Shown here piece after piece: positions 22,712 through 35,306 of a DNA stretch of 64,000 nucleotides. The notes beneath the pieces were generated by a model. The model made no database searches, had not been told where the DNA came from, and worked only from the letters and a program-made list of their open reading frames with translations. Position 1 is the first letter of the stretch, and every line of letters starts with the position of its first letter. This DNA comes from Diprion similis (Eukaryota; Arthropoda; Insecta; Hymenoptera; Diprionidae). The position numbers were made by a program, and so were the translations under genes. The stretch covers positions 3,038,001-3,102,000 of the forward strand of contig NC_060114.1 of the NCBI RefSeq assembly GCF_021155765.1, written 5' to 3'.

Positions 22712-23854
22712 CCTTGGTGAAAATTATTTCTATGAGAAACTTGGAAAAAGGGTGAATGGTAAAAATTCGTCAAGAATTGTAGTTTTGTTAGAGAAAACTA
22801 TGACTTTTCTTGAATATCTATGAAAATAAAGAATGCTTAACGTAAATTCACGAGAATGTATAACTTCCGCAAAACGTAACAGTTTTGCGTAGCTTTTTGT
22901 AGAAAAGTGTGAATATCTATGCAGATCTGCAATTGAAATCATGAGAAATAGTTCCGCACACATTTCGAGAAAATAAAACAGAAAATTTATGAAAAACTAC
23001 CACCACAGTCGAACGGAAGAGTTTCTTAACTCGATTAAGCCGACCAATACTACGACGATCTACGTAAAGCTGAGCTTAAAATTCGCATTGAATCTAGAAA
23101 TATGAAAATCTGTAAAAAAAAACTACGACCCTGATTAGTTTCTCAGGCTTAAGCAGAACAAAAATATAAGCTTGGAATTCAAAATGTTGAAAAGTACAAC
23201 TCTTTGTAAGCTCCATGAATTCTCATAAATGAGTACGAATTTTTAAGAAAAATTATTAAGTTTGACAATTTTAGAATACAATTTAGATCGATAAGATTAC
23301 GAACATGCATGAGAAAGTATGAAATATTCTTTTTTAACCTCTCTCACAAGAAAAACTTATCGCAGACAAGTTAAATTGCTAGCAAAATCAGGGTCTACGG
23401 CCGAAGAAGTCTCATTTTCTGATCGTGCGTATGATCTAGACAGATTTAGAGAATCTGTCGTCCATTTTCAAACTCGTCTTATCTTAATAGGTGAGTTTTA
23501 TGGAAAAACTAGCATTTGTTATTCTACCAAAGGAGGAATCCTGGTGAAAATAATTGTATGAATTTCTATAAAAAATTTTACGATTTTTTTACGGAAATTT
23601 CAATGCAAAAGTGTAGAATTTGGGGCCATTTCATAGCTTTTGAACTTAGATTTCGTAACAAGCTGTAGTTTTTTATTAAGATCAATAATCCATGAAAAAG
23701 GACTATAGTCTACGAAAAATAATGAATTGTTACGAAATCTACGTTCGAAAACTATGAAATGGCTCAAATTCTACAATTTCTCATAGAATTTTGGTAAAAA
23801 TTCGTAGAAATTTGTAGAAATTTGGATAGAAATTCATAGAATTATTTTCACCAG
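22712..23854. repeat. Self-similar TAGAAATTTG-type elements with GGTGAAAAT ends
   Basis: The sequence is a mosaic of degenerate TAGAAATTTGTAGAA words on both strands. CCTTGGTGAAAATTATTTCT starts at 22712, CCTGGTGAAAATAATTGTA starts at 23540, and AGAATTATTTTCACCAG ends at 23854. The last two bound a 315-base palindromic unit in which CCATTTCATAGCTTTTGAAC near 23620 pairs with GTTCGAAAACTATGAAATGG near 23740. The same ends bound 51907-52199. Confidence 0.6.
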
Positions 23855-25375
23855 CATATATATTATATATATACAGTGACTTAAGACATAAACTGATCTA
23901 ACCCTCTAGACAGTTGTTATTCTATGGTTTTCTTTTCTGGAACTATGAACCGATACGTTATTGTAACTGACGCTGTCAGTGAAGCTAAAATAGACGCTAT
24001 GCCAATTGTACGAAGTTCTATTTCTTGTAATATTGTAATAAAGACACTATAAAGGTTAATTTATGCCATGAAACGAAATCCTCTCCTGAATATGCATAAG
24101 GTTATGGAATCAATGGCCTATGAAAAAGTAATCAACTGTCATACCGTGTCATACGTAGAACAAGTGTTTTGGAAGCCTTATCATGGCAAAACGTATTTCA
24201 ACGCAGTGATGGATAATTTTAACCACACCCAAGGTGTTTCACAACCCATGACTCCGATCAATATTACAATTTTACCGTGGAAAGCAGCAATAGAATTATC
24301 TTAACAATGAATTGACATGTCTTTTATGGCCACGGGTTCCTTCCGAATGTATGTGACGGCCGAAGTGAACCTCAATGAGGGACTGAAGAGAAAATTTTTC
24401 AAATTTTTTTCAGGTAACTCTGTATGCCGATGAATTTTTCACATTTGCGGTAGTACAATCATTCCGAGCATTAACTACCTAAACTACAGATGTGTATGAC
24501 TGCAAGAAAAAATGTACGCACATTAACTTGCCCGATTGTCTTGTTACTTTCGTACTTTCGTTCTTTCATGCTCTGTATCCAATTGAAGACAGTTCTATTA
24601 TGTGTTTCGTAAAATCAACTTTTATATTTAATCTCCAAGTATAATATCTCCGCTCCAAGATATGTCATCTAAAATACTTTGAAACTTTCAATATTGTCAC
24701 CACATGCAATATCAACCAATGTTGGGCAAATTTGTAATTAGCCAATTACTGATTATAATTGTAATTTGTTTTTTACTAAAAAATTTACGTCATTATCGAG
24801 AAATCCTACGCAATCGATTCTAGGGGTACACTTGTGGGCTGTTTTTTACCCCTTGGAAGTATACGCGTCTCATGTTTTTTGAGTTACTATAACATATCAC
24901 GAAATCAATAAAGCTGGTATTGTACATATTTCGGGTAAATTCTTCGTGAGAATCGTTCGATGTAAAGAGACCAGGATTTGATTACAAAGTTTCTCTAAAG
25001 AACAATATATAAAACTTCCGTCTTGGAGAATATCTGAGACACCTTTCGGAAATTGATTAAATTTTTCACATTACACAATGATCCATACACATGATCCTAA
25101 CCTAATCTAACCTAACCTGATATAACTTAACCTAACCTAACTGCATGAAACAGTTTCGCATCGGACAATAAAACAAACACACCTACTTTTCTATATTCCG
25201 TAATTTCGACCCGGGAAGAATGATCGTCAACAGAATATCGAATTTACGAGCCCAAACAATGTCCAAATCGCGAATCGATTCATAATTCAATTGCGGAGGG
25301 AGTAACGTGATCAGCGATAAATTCATATTCCCGATTACATTGGAATCAAAGTAGAACCGCAACAAATCGTAAAGT
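23855..25375. other. Gene-poor DNA
   Basis: Contains a short TA run at 23860-23875 and a 78-codon open frame at 24068-24304 (+) that I do not recognise and cannot support with splice sites. Telomere-like repeats at 25096-25141 are listed separately. Confidence 0.35.
25096..25141. repeat. Degenerate internal telomere-like CCTAA repeats
   Basis: About nine five-base words of CCTAA or a one-base variant (CTTAA, TCTAA, CCTGA) in a row. TTAGG is the usual insect telomere unit. A shorter echo is near 28670-28692. Interstitial, so a relic or repair scar rather than a chromosome end. Confidence 0.6.
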
Positions 25376-25903
25376 GTGCATAGACACAGACACATGTGTA
25401 AAATGTGGAGAAATGCTTTCGGTGTAACACCGACGTCCCCAGTTCAAAACTATCGGCTGACCCCGAGGTGCCTACAAGTCTGTATCGGCACCAGACAATG
25501 CGCCAATTATTTCGACTTGTGTCGAATGCCGAGCCAACTGTTGAGACGCAGGAAGGGACCGACTGACCAGTGGTCACTCGGCGAGCAGCCAATTCAACGG
25601 ACAATCGCACTCTGCTGGCCAGGCGAGTGTTTTCATTATTTCATTAGAGGGAGCCGGCAAAGGACACCGCAAAGATCGCCCAGCGCTTGGCTTATAATGC
25701 GGAACATTCAGATTAATACATGCCCATATTTATCTTACATTTGCAGGAAGGGCACTCACGATTACCTTCCTGCATGCACGATGACCTTTTGGCTATTGAG
25801 TCACAGTTTGCGCAACCGATGGTCAAGCGTCCCTAGCACTAGACTCTGGCGTATATGTACATCTAATTTTGAGGTGATGGATTCAGGACTTCAAGTGGTT
25901 TGA
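25376..25903 (+). other. GC-rich island with overlapping open frames, function unknown
   Basis: A 175-codon frame from 25376 is open, but two other frames look at least as protein-like. One (25391-25561, +) reads NVEKCFRCNTDVPSS... and contains a CxxC pair. A second follows a good acceptor, TTATCTTACATTTGCAG (25731-25747), and reads EGHSRLPSCMHDDLLAIES... to a stop. I could not join them with a convincing donor. It may be exons of an unrecognised + strand gene or a conserved regulatory island. Confidence 0.3.
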
Positions 25904-28900
25904 TATGAGATGCACTGCTCTCAAGTCAGAAGGTGGCGCGGAGAACATAATCAAGCTGACCATCATGTGGGGTAATTCCATTGGCAGCCTCTCCGATTGG
26001 TCAGGAGGTTTTTGATGTTTACTAAGGGTTTTGCATGTGATAATGCAACCGCCTGGAAACCGTCCGGTAAGAAATTGTTATAACTTTTTGGATTATCAGT
26101 TTTTTGTATAGGAATTTTGAAATCTATATCACAAACGACCGATTTCATTAAAAAAAAAAATTAAAATTAGAATATTCGGTTTTCAATTAGATATGAACGA
26201 TATTTTTCGTCGTAGTATAAGGTAGTCGTAACAGTGTGGAAGAAGAATCTGAGGTTTGGAGAAGGTGACAAAAGATTATTGTAATTTTAGATGAAAACGA
26301 AATAGACTATCTTCACAAAAATTTGTAAAATTTCGTAGAATAGTACCAGTTTCTACAGAAAATTATAAACATCTATAATTTTATACAAAAAACTAATTAC
26401 TATGTCGTATCCAGACAAAATAGATTTTTTTCCTTGTAGTTATTCTTAGAACTTTGTTTCGAAGTCTAACCTTTGATGAAAATTTCTGAAAGAGATAAGA
26501 TCTCCAAAAATACGGAAAATATAGAAAATCGTAGAAAATGGTTGTTTATTTGTATATTAATTATAGAAAATGAAATGAAATGAAATATTATAAATTGAAC
26601 AAATCGAGTCAAAAACTTCAAATAAAAGTCCAAGAAGTCTCATCAAAGTTTACGAATTCTTACGAAAAATTGTGATAATCGACAATTTTCTACAACAAAA
26701 ATAAAACGGCTCACCGGCCATTGTATAATGAAATTAAAATTCCATGAACTCTTGTAGAATTCCATACAAATCTATACCTGCGAATAGACTGGGATGCTTA
26801 GCTTTGAATCGCTTCCAAATAATCTGATTCTGGTAGAATCGTTCGATTTCACTTCGCGATGGCTGATCTTATTCATTTTCGTATATTTCATTCATCGAAC
26901 TCCGAGGCTCAGTCCAGAATTTTGGGACAAAATTTTCAACAAAAACACAACAATAATCGCAGCAAGCGAACCAGACTGTTTGCCCAGACACAGTTGGTTA
27001 CCTGAGCAGCTTTGATATTTCAACTTCGGAACTTCCTATTTCAATAGCCGAGTCTAGAATACCTAATAATGAGTTCAAATTTTCACCTTCTATGGACTGT
27101 GCCTAGTGCTAAGAGCTTTTTAATTGTTTCTGTCAGTCATTGAAAGCTTAGAAATTCCAGTAGTTGCAGCTTATACGATAGGTACTTGGTGAGACCCATA
27201 ACCATATCCCAATTAGTTTTGGTGTATGTTGATTTTGGAAATGTTAGTCGGAAGCATCTTTCATGGAGTCTGTGACAATACTCGTTATTTAGTACGAAAT
27301 CTAAGTTCCGAAAGACTCTCCTAATGTGGGCTTATAAAGACTCTTCCAAGAATAGCAGGATTCCTATTACACTGCCCTGAAATAAGTCAAGTTTTTTTTT
27401 TTTTTGGTCAATATTTTGTATGATGTACACCTGCACTGAGCGTGAATGTATTTGCGATCTGCACAAACTCTAAAAATCGCATGAATATTTGCAGCTACGG
27501 TAGCAATGATGTGTTTTTCTTCATCAACTTCGATGATCCGGAGCAAAATTTTTTTACCGGTTCTCCTGACTATTTTACCATCACGTTATTCTACTCTTCA
27601 CGTTAAAAGATCAAGTAACAAAAGGAAATTGGATTTCATACTTACGCTCACGAATGGTAAAAAACTACTTTGTGGGAAGTTAAGGTCGGCAAAAATGGGA
27701 TATAATGTTAGTTCAAGAATTGTCGTCTGCTATCGTGAAATAAAGTAGACTAACCTGTGTTAGGAAATGAAAACATTGAACTAAAAACTGTGGGCCATGA
27801 GTTTTCTACAAAACACAAGCGTCACCGTCGACACGTGAGTCCACGTGGCGAAGTCGCGTGCCGAGCGAAGGTTCACAGGAAGACTTTCGATACGATTCTA
27901 TAGAGGAGCACTTTCGAAGAATCATAAGCAGAAAAGTCCATAAATATTATGACCAGCATAAAAGTTAATAGCAGTACACCTGAATCATCGATGCCATTAA
28001 AAGTGTAAGTTGGCAGTCAAAAAAAAAAAAAAATTTCTAGTATCAATTTTTTGACTGTCTTTTTTAATAATGTTTCAAGAACTTACAAAGAATAGGTATT
28101 TTGTTGGAAAAAAATATTAAAAAAGTTAAGGACCTCCAAATATGGATGCAAGAAATGGATCGAGGCGGTTGACATGATTCCAGTGCTCCCATTCATCCGA
28201 ATTAGAGATAAAACCAATTTTTTTTTAGCAATATAAGAATGAAATTATGGTCGGAATCAAAGAAAAAAAAAGACATGAAAGAAATGGCGAGTATCTGAAG
28301 AAGAAGTTGATTTTTCCCCTATTTTATAAAAAGTTCTTCATTTTTTAAAAAATAGTGATAATAATAATTCCGCAATTCCCGAGGTCTAGGATATAGAGGG
28401 ATACATACTGACTGTCCATACCGAGGTTGAAGTCAGTCGGTTGAATGGAATTCGAGATTTTATGTCAACCATTTGACATAAACTACTATGTTGAAAACCA
28501 TTTATGTTGAAAAATGTAGTTTCGGGCTGAGAAGTGCGTTTAAATTCAACACGTTTGAAGTTTTGACCTCGGTTTTGATGTTGATTTCTGTATCAGGTGA
28601 TATGGCGGTTTTTCTTGCCCTAAATCGGCGATTCCTGGTTTTGTGCTGCATTCGCAGCTTCTGACCTTGAACCTAACCTTTCTAACCTAACACCGTGCAT
28701 TATTTCACTCAAGCGCTCATTACTGCCTCAATTTTAGGAAATTCGACATCGGCTTGGCTCCAAAATATGCTTGAAAGATGTAGGTATAATATTATGCAAG
28801 AAAAAAGATCGATTTTCTCAAATTCATAGACTCGAATACCCTCTTAATGCGGATGACGAATCTTGTCATTCTCGTTCGAAAGTTCCTCATCGTCGGAATT

Positions 28901-29109
28901 GCAAGTTAGGAATTGAGCAAAACCCATCTCAAAATCAATTCATAAATACTAGAATTTAACGATATTAATGTTCTTATTATAAAACACTTTCTTGACTTCT
29001 GTGATACGAATTTTCATCCAATAAATTTCTAATGTACACCAAGGCTGTTCCTCCATTCAGGTTCACTATCATTGACGAATATAATAGCGGTTAGGAATAT
29101 CTAACTTAG
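25904..29109. other. Gene-poor DNA
   Basis: 26290-26790 consists of the TAGAAATTTG-type self-similar words. 28014-28070 is a small palindrome, GGCAGTCAAAAAA / TTTTTTGACTGTC. Poly(A)/poly(T) runs occur at 27395 and 28020. 28600-28720 is somewhat GC-richer. No supportable gene. Confidence 0.35.
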
Positions 29110-29700
29110 CAATAAATTATTCAATTCGATCGGGTTTGTTGCGTTCAAAAGTATATAAATCGAGCTTTTCTTATGTATTTTCGTTCATTCGAATCAATTA
29201 ATAGAAAGCATTATCATTGACAATAATGTCATTCACTTCACTCAGTGACATGTTTAGCGGTGCCCACGATATCTCCAAAACAACTCAGCCAATTTATTTG
29301 AAATACGGAGACAGCATGCTCAGATAATTTACCATCCATTCAATGATCCCTCTTGTTCAATGATATTTTTGTGTTATTTAAATCAAAAAAAGTCTTAACT
29401 TTGGTTTGAAAAAACGATTATCAACTTCAAACGGTTGCCGTTTCGATGAAAAAATCTAAAACAAAAATTTCACATCCTCACAAAGGAAATAAACTGTTCA
29501 AAAATGCTGTCTCCAAATTTGAAGTCCTTCGGTGGAACCGTTTTTGAGACATCATGAGCACCGCAGAACATGTCACCTAATGAAATGGTTGACGTTATCG
29601 TTAGTACCAATGCTTTCTATCATTTGAGTCTGTCTCAAAAAAAATTAAGACAAATCTGTATATCTACATAAAACAAGTCACAATGGAATTGAATAATTGG
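29110..29700. mobile_element. 590-base foldback element
   Basis: Left arm 29111-29325 and right arm 29490-29700 are reverse complements. AAATTATTCAATTCG pairs with the AATTGAATAATT end, ATAGAAAGCATT with AATGCTTTCTAT, GACATGTTTAGCGGTGC with GCACCGCAGAACATGTC, and GGAGACAGCAT with ATGCTGTCTCC. Related copies lie at 13370-13620 and 41340-41560, and possibly at 3690-3770 and 54540-54960. No coding capacity. Confidence 0.7.
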
Positions 29701-29749
29701 TCATCGAGTTGCAAATTTTCGATATTCACCAACTTTTTCGGCGATCTAG

Positions 29750-29892
29750 TCGTATGCGCCCCCTGAACTTCCGATTGTTTAATCCAATCTGGAGGTCTAA
29801 GATCATGCGTCTAAGGGAAGAAGAGGATCAGATTCAGCTACCCATGCCAATACAGAAGGGTCGTAACCTACCTGATGTTGGACCCGATCCAG
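29750..29892 (+). other. Exon-like open frame, unrecognised
   Basis: After an acceptor-like CTTTTTCGGCGATCTAG, the frame RMRPLNFRLFNPIWRSKIM then RLREEEDQIQLPMPIQKG then RNLPDVGPDP runs to a donor-like CCAG/GTGAGG. Its composition is more protein-like than its surroundings and it is GC-richer. No partner exon was found and I do not recognise the family. Confidence 0.22.
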
Positions 29893-29900
29893 GTGAGGTT

Positions 29901-31369
29901 TTGGGAAGGACGAACGAAAGGGGGAGAAGGAAAAGCAAGGAGGGGAAAAATCTGTGGGAATGTGGCTCTATGTAAAGAATTATCAGCGAAGAAATAAAAA
30001 CGAGATGGCTCGATGGAACGGAAGAGGTGAAAGAGGAGTGTTTTCAAGAAGGATTTATTGTCACGTTTCCTTAAAATGAGATGCAACTATTTCGCACCTG
30101 ATGAAACACGCTTAGCTATTCTTTTCCGTTATTTCACTTTACCTTTCATTTGGTTTTAACTTGTTAATTTTTTATGTTTGTTTATTTGCTTCACCTTTAT
30201 TATACACAAGTTCACATCAATTTTGTACAGAAATTGACCTGAAAGTTTTAGCTAAAAAGAAGCGATTTTTTCACCTAGTCTACACCTATTTGTATGTTGT
30301 CAGTTTGATATATTTCATTTTTCAGAATTTCATTTCAGATTATCATATAATGTACGTGCGTGAATTTGATTTTCATGTAATCTTTACAATCTTGATTTTT
30401 ACATTTTGAACTCCAGAATCGTTATTAGGATCCCAAGAATCTGGAATTCAAATGTAATTCGTAACTTCGTTGTGGGTTGTTAAATTTCGCTTAAGGTCAA
30501 CGGGAATTGAAATTTCAATTGTATGGATGTAGGCGATTTCATATTTCAAGTCCATTCGATGCAATATTTAGGTAGATATCGCGTCGTTCAAGCATGTAAC
30601 TGTAAGCAATTAAGCAGGTTGGAGTGATGGTTCCCACGAATCAGATGTAATATTTACCCAATCAACTAACATAATTTTTTTTGTCTTCCCCCATCATATT
30701 CAGTAAATTTATAATCAAAATTTGATGTGAATTCAGGTTTCAAAATTAGCCATACTACAGTTAGTTCATATAAACGAACATGCAGTGTGACAGGTACTAG
30801 TTTTTAATTTCACTAATTGTATTTGTACTGAGTTCATAGTGAAGAAAAACATCTACAAATAGGGGCGAGAGGGGAGGGGAAGATTTTTCTCGCACGTTAT
30901 GTAAATAAAATAAAAATCTTTCACTGCGACAAAAGAATTTGATGCTTTATAAAATTAATAATAGCTCCCGTAATAATCTAATTTCCAACACTTAAAAATA
31001 CACGATTAAGATGTCAAAGTTGAGACAAAGCTTGAGGACCGTGGAAAAAAACGTTTTTTGTTTTTTTTTTTACGGTGCCTTAGGATTTAGCCCAAACGGA
31101 ATTTCATTTTCAGAAAAATCAGACTTTTCTATATCAAAAACAGCTCAGATCATATTTTCCCACGGTGAGAGAAAGAATAGAATTTTGTGTGACAAAATCA
31201 ATCTGTACCAATTTAAAAAACCGACCAACGTCTTTTAAATCGCAATCGCTAGGCGAGATCTGAAACATAGCAGAATTTTTGAATCTTCGAAAAGACATCA
31301 ACATATCATCAAAGTCGAGAATTTGGGCCCGAATCGACGACAAATAACTGGTGGCCTTGCCTAAGTAAA
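29901..31369. other. Gene-poor DNA upstream of Hey
   Basis: No gene seen. Single Su(H)-type octamers occur at 29953 (TGTGGGAA), 30631 and 31157 (both TTCCCACG, minus orientation). Isolated octamers at this density are near chance. Confidence 0.35.
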
Positions 31370-31760
31370 GTCGTGGTCACTGAAGGCAGTTATTCTGAGT
31401 GCACTTACTCAGTTAAAATACGATATCTGTAGATCGATCCTGCAAACTCCCTTCGGACGTGTTTCCCAGGCGTACCACGATATTAACTACGCGATGCAGC
31501 TCGGCGATAATCGTGCGAACGCGTGCTTGAACCAATTCCTGTGTGAATTTTATGGCGCACACCCCCGAAGTCAGATACCCACCCCTGCAACCCGCCCTCG
31601 TTGCTCACTCAGACCGTCGAAGCGCACGCGTGTCACGTGACTGTGTATATACATAGGCGCACACGCAAGTGCGCATGCGTATCACCGACCCGAGTGCATT
31701 GCATTGTACGAATCCATTGCATTATATTGAGGTACGCGCGGCATTCACACACTAATGCTC
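31370..31760. promoter_or_regulatory. CpG-rich patch 5 kb upstream of Hey
   Basis: Markedly richer in G+C and CpG than its flanks, with no open frame. Typical of a promoter, first non-coding exon or enhancer. It could be an upstream Hey promoter; nothing in the sequence ties it firmly to a gene. Confidence 0.3.
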
Positions 31761-33956
31761 GTTGGTAGGGGAGACAAAGTGATTTCATGGTGGAACGAGT
31801 ATCGAATCAACAAATCAAGGAAAAGCCATGATTCGTCCCACGGTGCTCAGAGGTGAACGAGATATACTTATCGAACTTAATCGCGGGTATATGTTGATAC
31901 CTGTAATGCCGATAAAGAGTTTGTGATCATGTTTATAACATAGATATGCGCACATATGTTAAAGGTTACAGTTCATCGATTACTGTAACTACTCGTTAGG
32001 TTAGATTTCCAATGTATTTAACGATCTCGGAAGTCTCTTGTTATACACATTTTTGCACTTTGTCGCAACTCTCATAGAGGGGATGTCGAAATGACGGCGG
32101 AGTGATTAGATCGTATTTACACTTCTTCGCACCCCAGAGTGATCAAATCGAGTCAAACTTTTGGGAATGATAGTGTTTGCAGTTTTGCTTTTGTGGTCGT
32201 TGAACAAAGTTTGGAAAGTTTAAGCTGTGTATGGAGCACTGCGAATATACCTGCAGCAAATTCTCACATCCTTTTGAGGTTACGTCACGCTGTTGACACC
32301 TGAATCCTGTATTTTCTAATTTCTATTTTTTTTTTATTTCAATTATCACCAAAGCATAATAGCAAATTAGTATCGTTTTCCGATTCAATTCGTTTCATTA
32401 CTGAGGATGGAAGAACATTGTAAAATAGGATTTGTTCATTTACAATCGGCACTCAGACATCCCCTTAATAATTAGTTTGCAAACAAAATTTTTTCCTTAG
32501 TACATTTTTTTCTGCGACACATTCAGCATTAAATTTATCCATCATTCAATTTGTCTTACGATTTCTGCCTATAGACACCTTAGTTAAAAGTATGCGCCAA
32601 TCTACCTGATTCTCAATTTCCTATACGTTCTCGCAAGTACATGTCTAAATTTTCCGTTTACGATGTAACCATTTTTACTCCTCCTTCGCAGTCCATGTTT
32701 TCGTATACCTAGGCGAGATATAGCCTTTATCACTCGGAAGATCACAGAAAAGAATGTCAGTGAAAATTCAATCAAAATCGGTTCAGCAGTTTGAATTTCA
32801 TCTCATAATGAAAAGATCCCAATTAAAAAAATCATAATAAATTGAAATAAATTCATCCTATCTTGAAAAAGATATTGCACTGTTAATTTTCTATTGTTTT
32901 AAAAATATCATAAAAATTATAAATATATTGTTTAAATACGAAAATCTCCTATTATCGTTAACGATCAAGTTGGTTTTAAATATTTTTTTTTGCGAAAAAT
33001 GTTAGTGAAAATAGCAGTCTGTAAAAGGAGAACGAAATTGTCAAAACTTGTTACATGGTAATTCATTGGAATGGTTGATAATCGATTAGTCAAAATCAAT
33101 GATAGCAGAAAAAGAAAACATCACTTGAACTTCGTTATTTTTGTGGTAATTGACTTCTATTACCATTCTCTAAATCTTCATAAGTTGCAGCGAATGAATT
33201 TCGTATTCATATTTTATTGCGCTAAAAGATTCCCTATTTTCAATTACAATATGTCATTATGATCAACGAATTGCGGACAAGTTTAGATTTTTCGTTATGA
33301 ATAAATCTACAATTTTTTGTAGTCTGTAAGAAAAGCTTCTGAAGAAAATTTCATTTTCAACTTTTAAGAGGAGGATTTATTATAATCACCCCGAAAATAA
33401 AAGGTTTAACACTAGATCTCTACGTTTCAAGATCGGGAGAAACGCCTCAAATCATTTTCAGACGGATATCTAACTGGGTGATGGATCAGTTTCTGGCCAA
33501 CGGTACCTTAAGAATAAATTAACGGATTTTAATGATTTTGGTTTCAATCCACGTGGCTTACTCAACGTACAACAGATTTTGGATTCGATCGGTTCAGCAG
33601 TTTTCGAATTATTTGAATGTATAATCAAGTGATAAAATTTTGGAAATTTTGGAAAGCTTTATATTCAACATCACATCCTTCTACCGTGGAGTCAAATTCA
33701 TTATAACAAGGAAGAAAACAATCGGGCCTTTATCGAGATCGGGAATTAATCTTATAACCAATTCCCTGCTAAACGGCTGCCTACGTACACACGCGTATTG
33801 TTACACGCGCGTGCAGCATATAGAGATACGTACATAGGATACGCACTTCACGCCACATGCTTTCCCACGAAATCGCTCTTTTACCCTCCGCCTCCTTCCT
33901 TCAGACCCGAAGACCTGACCCTTCCTCCCCGATCCTCTGCGCCCCTCACAAAATTA
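31761..33956. other. Gene-poor DNA
   Basis: GGGGATGTC at 32079 and GACATCCCC at 32456 may be ends of a 386-base TIR element (weak). 33450-33620 resembles transposon filler. A Su(H)-type TTCCCACG is at 33862-33869. 33780-33950 is GC-richer and abuts the next element. Confidence 0.35.
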
Positions 33957-34918
33957 TATACAGGGTGTCCCGTAAGCCCGTAGCGTTGTGTGTTGTGTGT
34001 GAAAAATGCGGCTGGTGTGGTATAAGTGAAATCCATTTATCCGTGTATTTACGAAACTATGATGGGATAACGATGGCTGGTTGATTTATTCATCTGAGGC
34101 ATATATATTTCCTTATTTTGCATTGATAGGAAATTTAGAATTCGGTGATTCTTCTGGTCACTGGTTACAAATTCGAATTCATAATCTGGAAATTTAAAAT
34201 GGCGGTGGTTGATAATTATTCAATTAGAAGTCATTTGAGAACGTTGATTACCAATCGGAACTGAATATTGGGGAAATCAAAATGGTGGATTTAATATGGC
34301 CGTTGATAAGGTAAAAATTTATTTGATTTTGATGAAATTTGGTAAGCGAAGGTTCTCGAGAACCCTGATTACGAATCCGAACTCGTCGTCAAACATCAGA
34401 AATTAGGAATGCCGGATCCAATGTGGCTGACGATAATCCAAGAATTTATTTAATTTGGATGAAACTTCGTACCCGGGATTTCAAAAACGATGAAAATGAA
34501 TTACAACTCACAATTTTGGAATTCAACATGACATTTCCAACATGGTCAACAAAAATGCAAGAAATTGCATAATTTGGACAAAATTTGTATTACGGTGGTT
34601 TTTGAGCACGCCGATTACGAATCTAAAGTTCGAATTAAAATAACTGAGTCTTTGGATTCGCTGTTTTGTGTTTTCAAAATTTCAACTTCAGATATACGCA
34701 ATCAGCGTTCTCAAAAACTCCGGGGTATCAAGCTCGGTCCAACTAAAGTATTTTTTTGCCATTTCATTGATCAGTCTAAATAAGCCATTATCATTTCCGA
34801 AATTTTTGCTGAAATTCGTACCCAACATATATAACTTCGTGAATATTATACCCTGCAGAAAATTTCACTCATACCTCAATATACATTCTTATTTCACGTG
34901 CTTCCGTCGCCCTGTATA
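33957..34918. mobile_element. 962-base TIR element carrying the 120-base minisatellite
   Basis: The ends are TATACAGGGTGTCCCG (33957) and, inverted, ...CGCCCTGTATA (34910-34918). Most of the interior is the degenerate 120-base tandem repeat, with landmarks (GATTACGAATCCGAACT and variants) near 34244, 34365, 34486 and 34611. It has no transposase. The repeat is shared with 2260-2780. Confidence 0.6.
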
Positions 34919-35126
34919 ACAATATAGGTACCTACGATGCAATTATCCACAATACACGGTGAACCTAGAACTCCTACGACACGCCCCTTTCTTCGAAGTC
35001 ATAGCTTTTAAGTAAGACGTGTACCAACTGTCTAAAAAAATCCCTATATTGTTAGGGAATTATATTTCTGACGAACGTTACCCTGCTCGGTAATGCCATC
35101 ACGTATAGTCGTCGTGTAAGTTATTT

Positions 35127-35306
35127 AAAGTCCCGCTAATTTCTTCCCCACGCAGATTCAACATCACAAGAATAAATCACCACCGATCTAGGGTATTTTG
35201 GCGCCGTTGGTACACATCTTACTTAAGTCTAGTCCAGCGCGAGAGAGAAACTTTTTTAGGGGAAAGAAGCTGCACTCCTAGGCACACCATGTATACTCAC
35301 ACCACG
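35127..35306 (+). repeat. 180-base segment duplicated at 53431-53609
   Basis: Roughly 85 percent identical by eye and co-linear over its whole length with 53431-53609. Shared blocks include CCCCACGCAGATT, AATCACCACCGATC, AGGGTATTTTGGCGC, CATCTTACTTAAGTC and ACACCATGTATACTCACACC. It contains no open frame and no terminal inverted repeats. It directly abuts the CpG-rich Hey upstream region. Confidence 0.85.

Noticed and set aside
27506..27748. 80-codon frame with a LTLTNGKKLLCGKLRS stretch resembling part of a tubby domain
   Set aside because: The resemblance covers about 15 residues only, without the flanking tubby blocks or splice partners.
29953..33869. Single Su(H) octamers at 29953, 30631, 31157 and 33862 upstream of Hey
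   Set aside because: They are kilobases apart; at this density chance explains them, unlike the intron 2 cluster.
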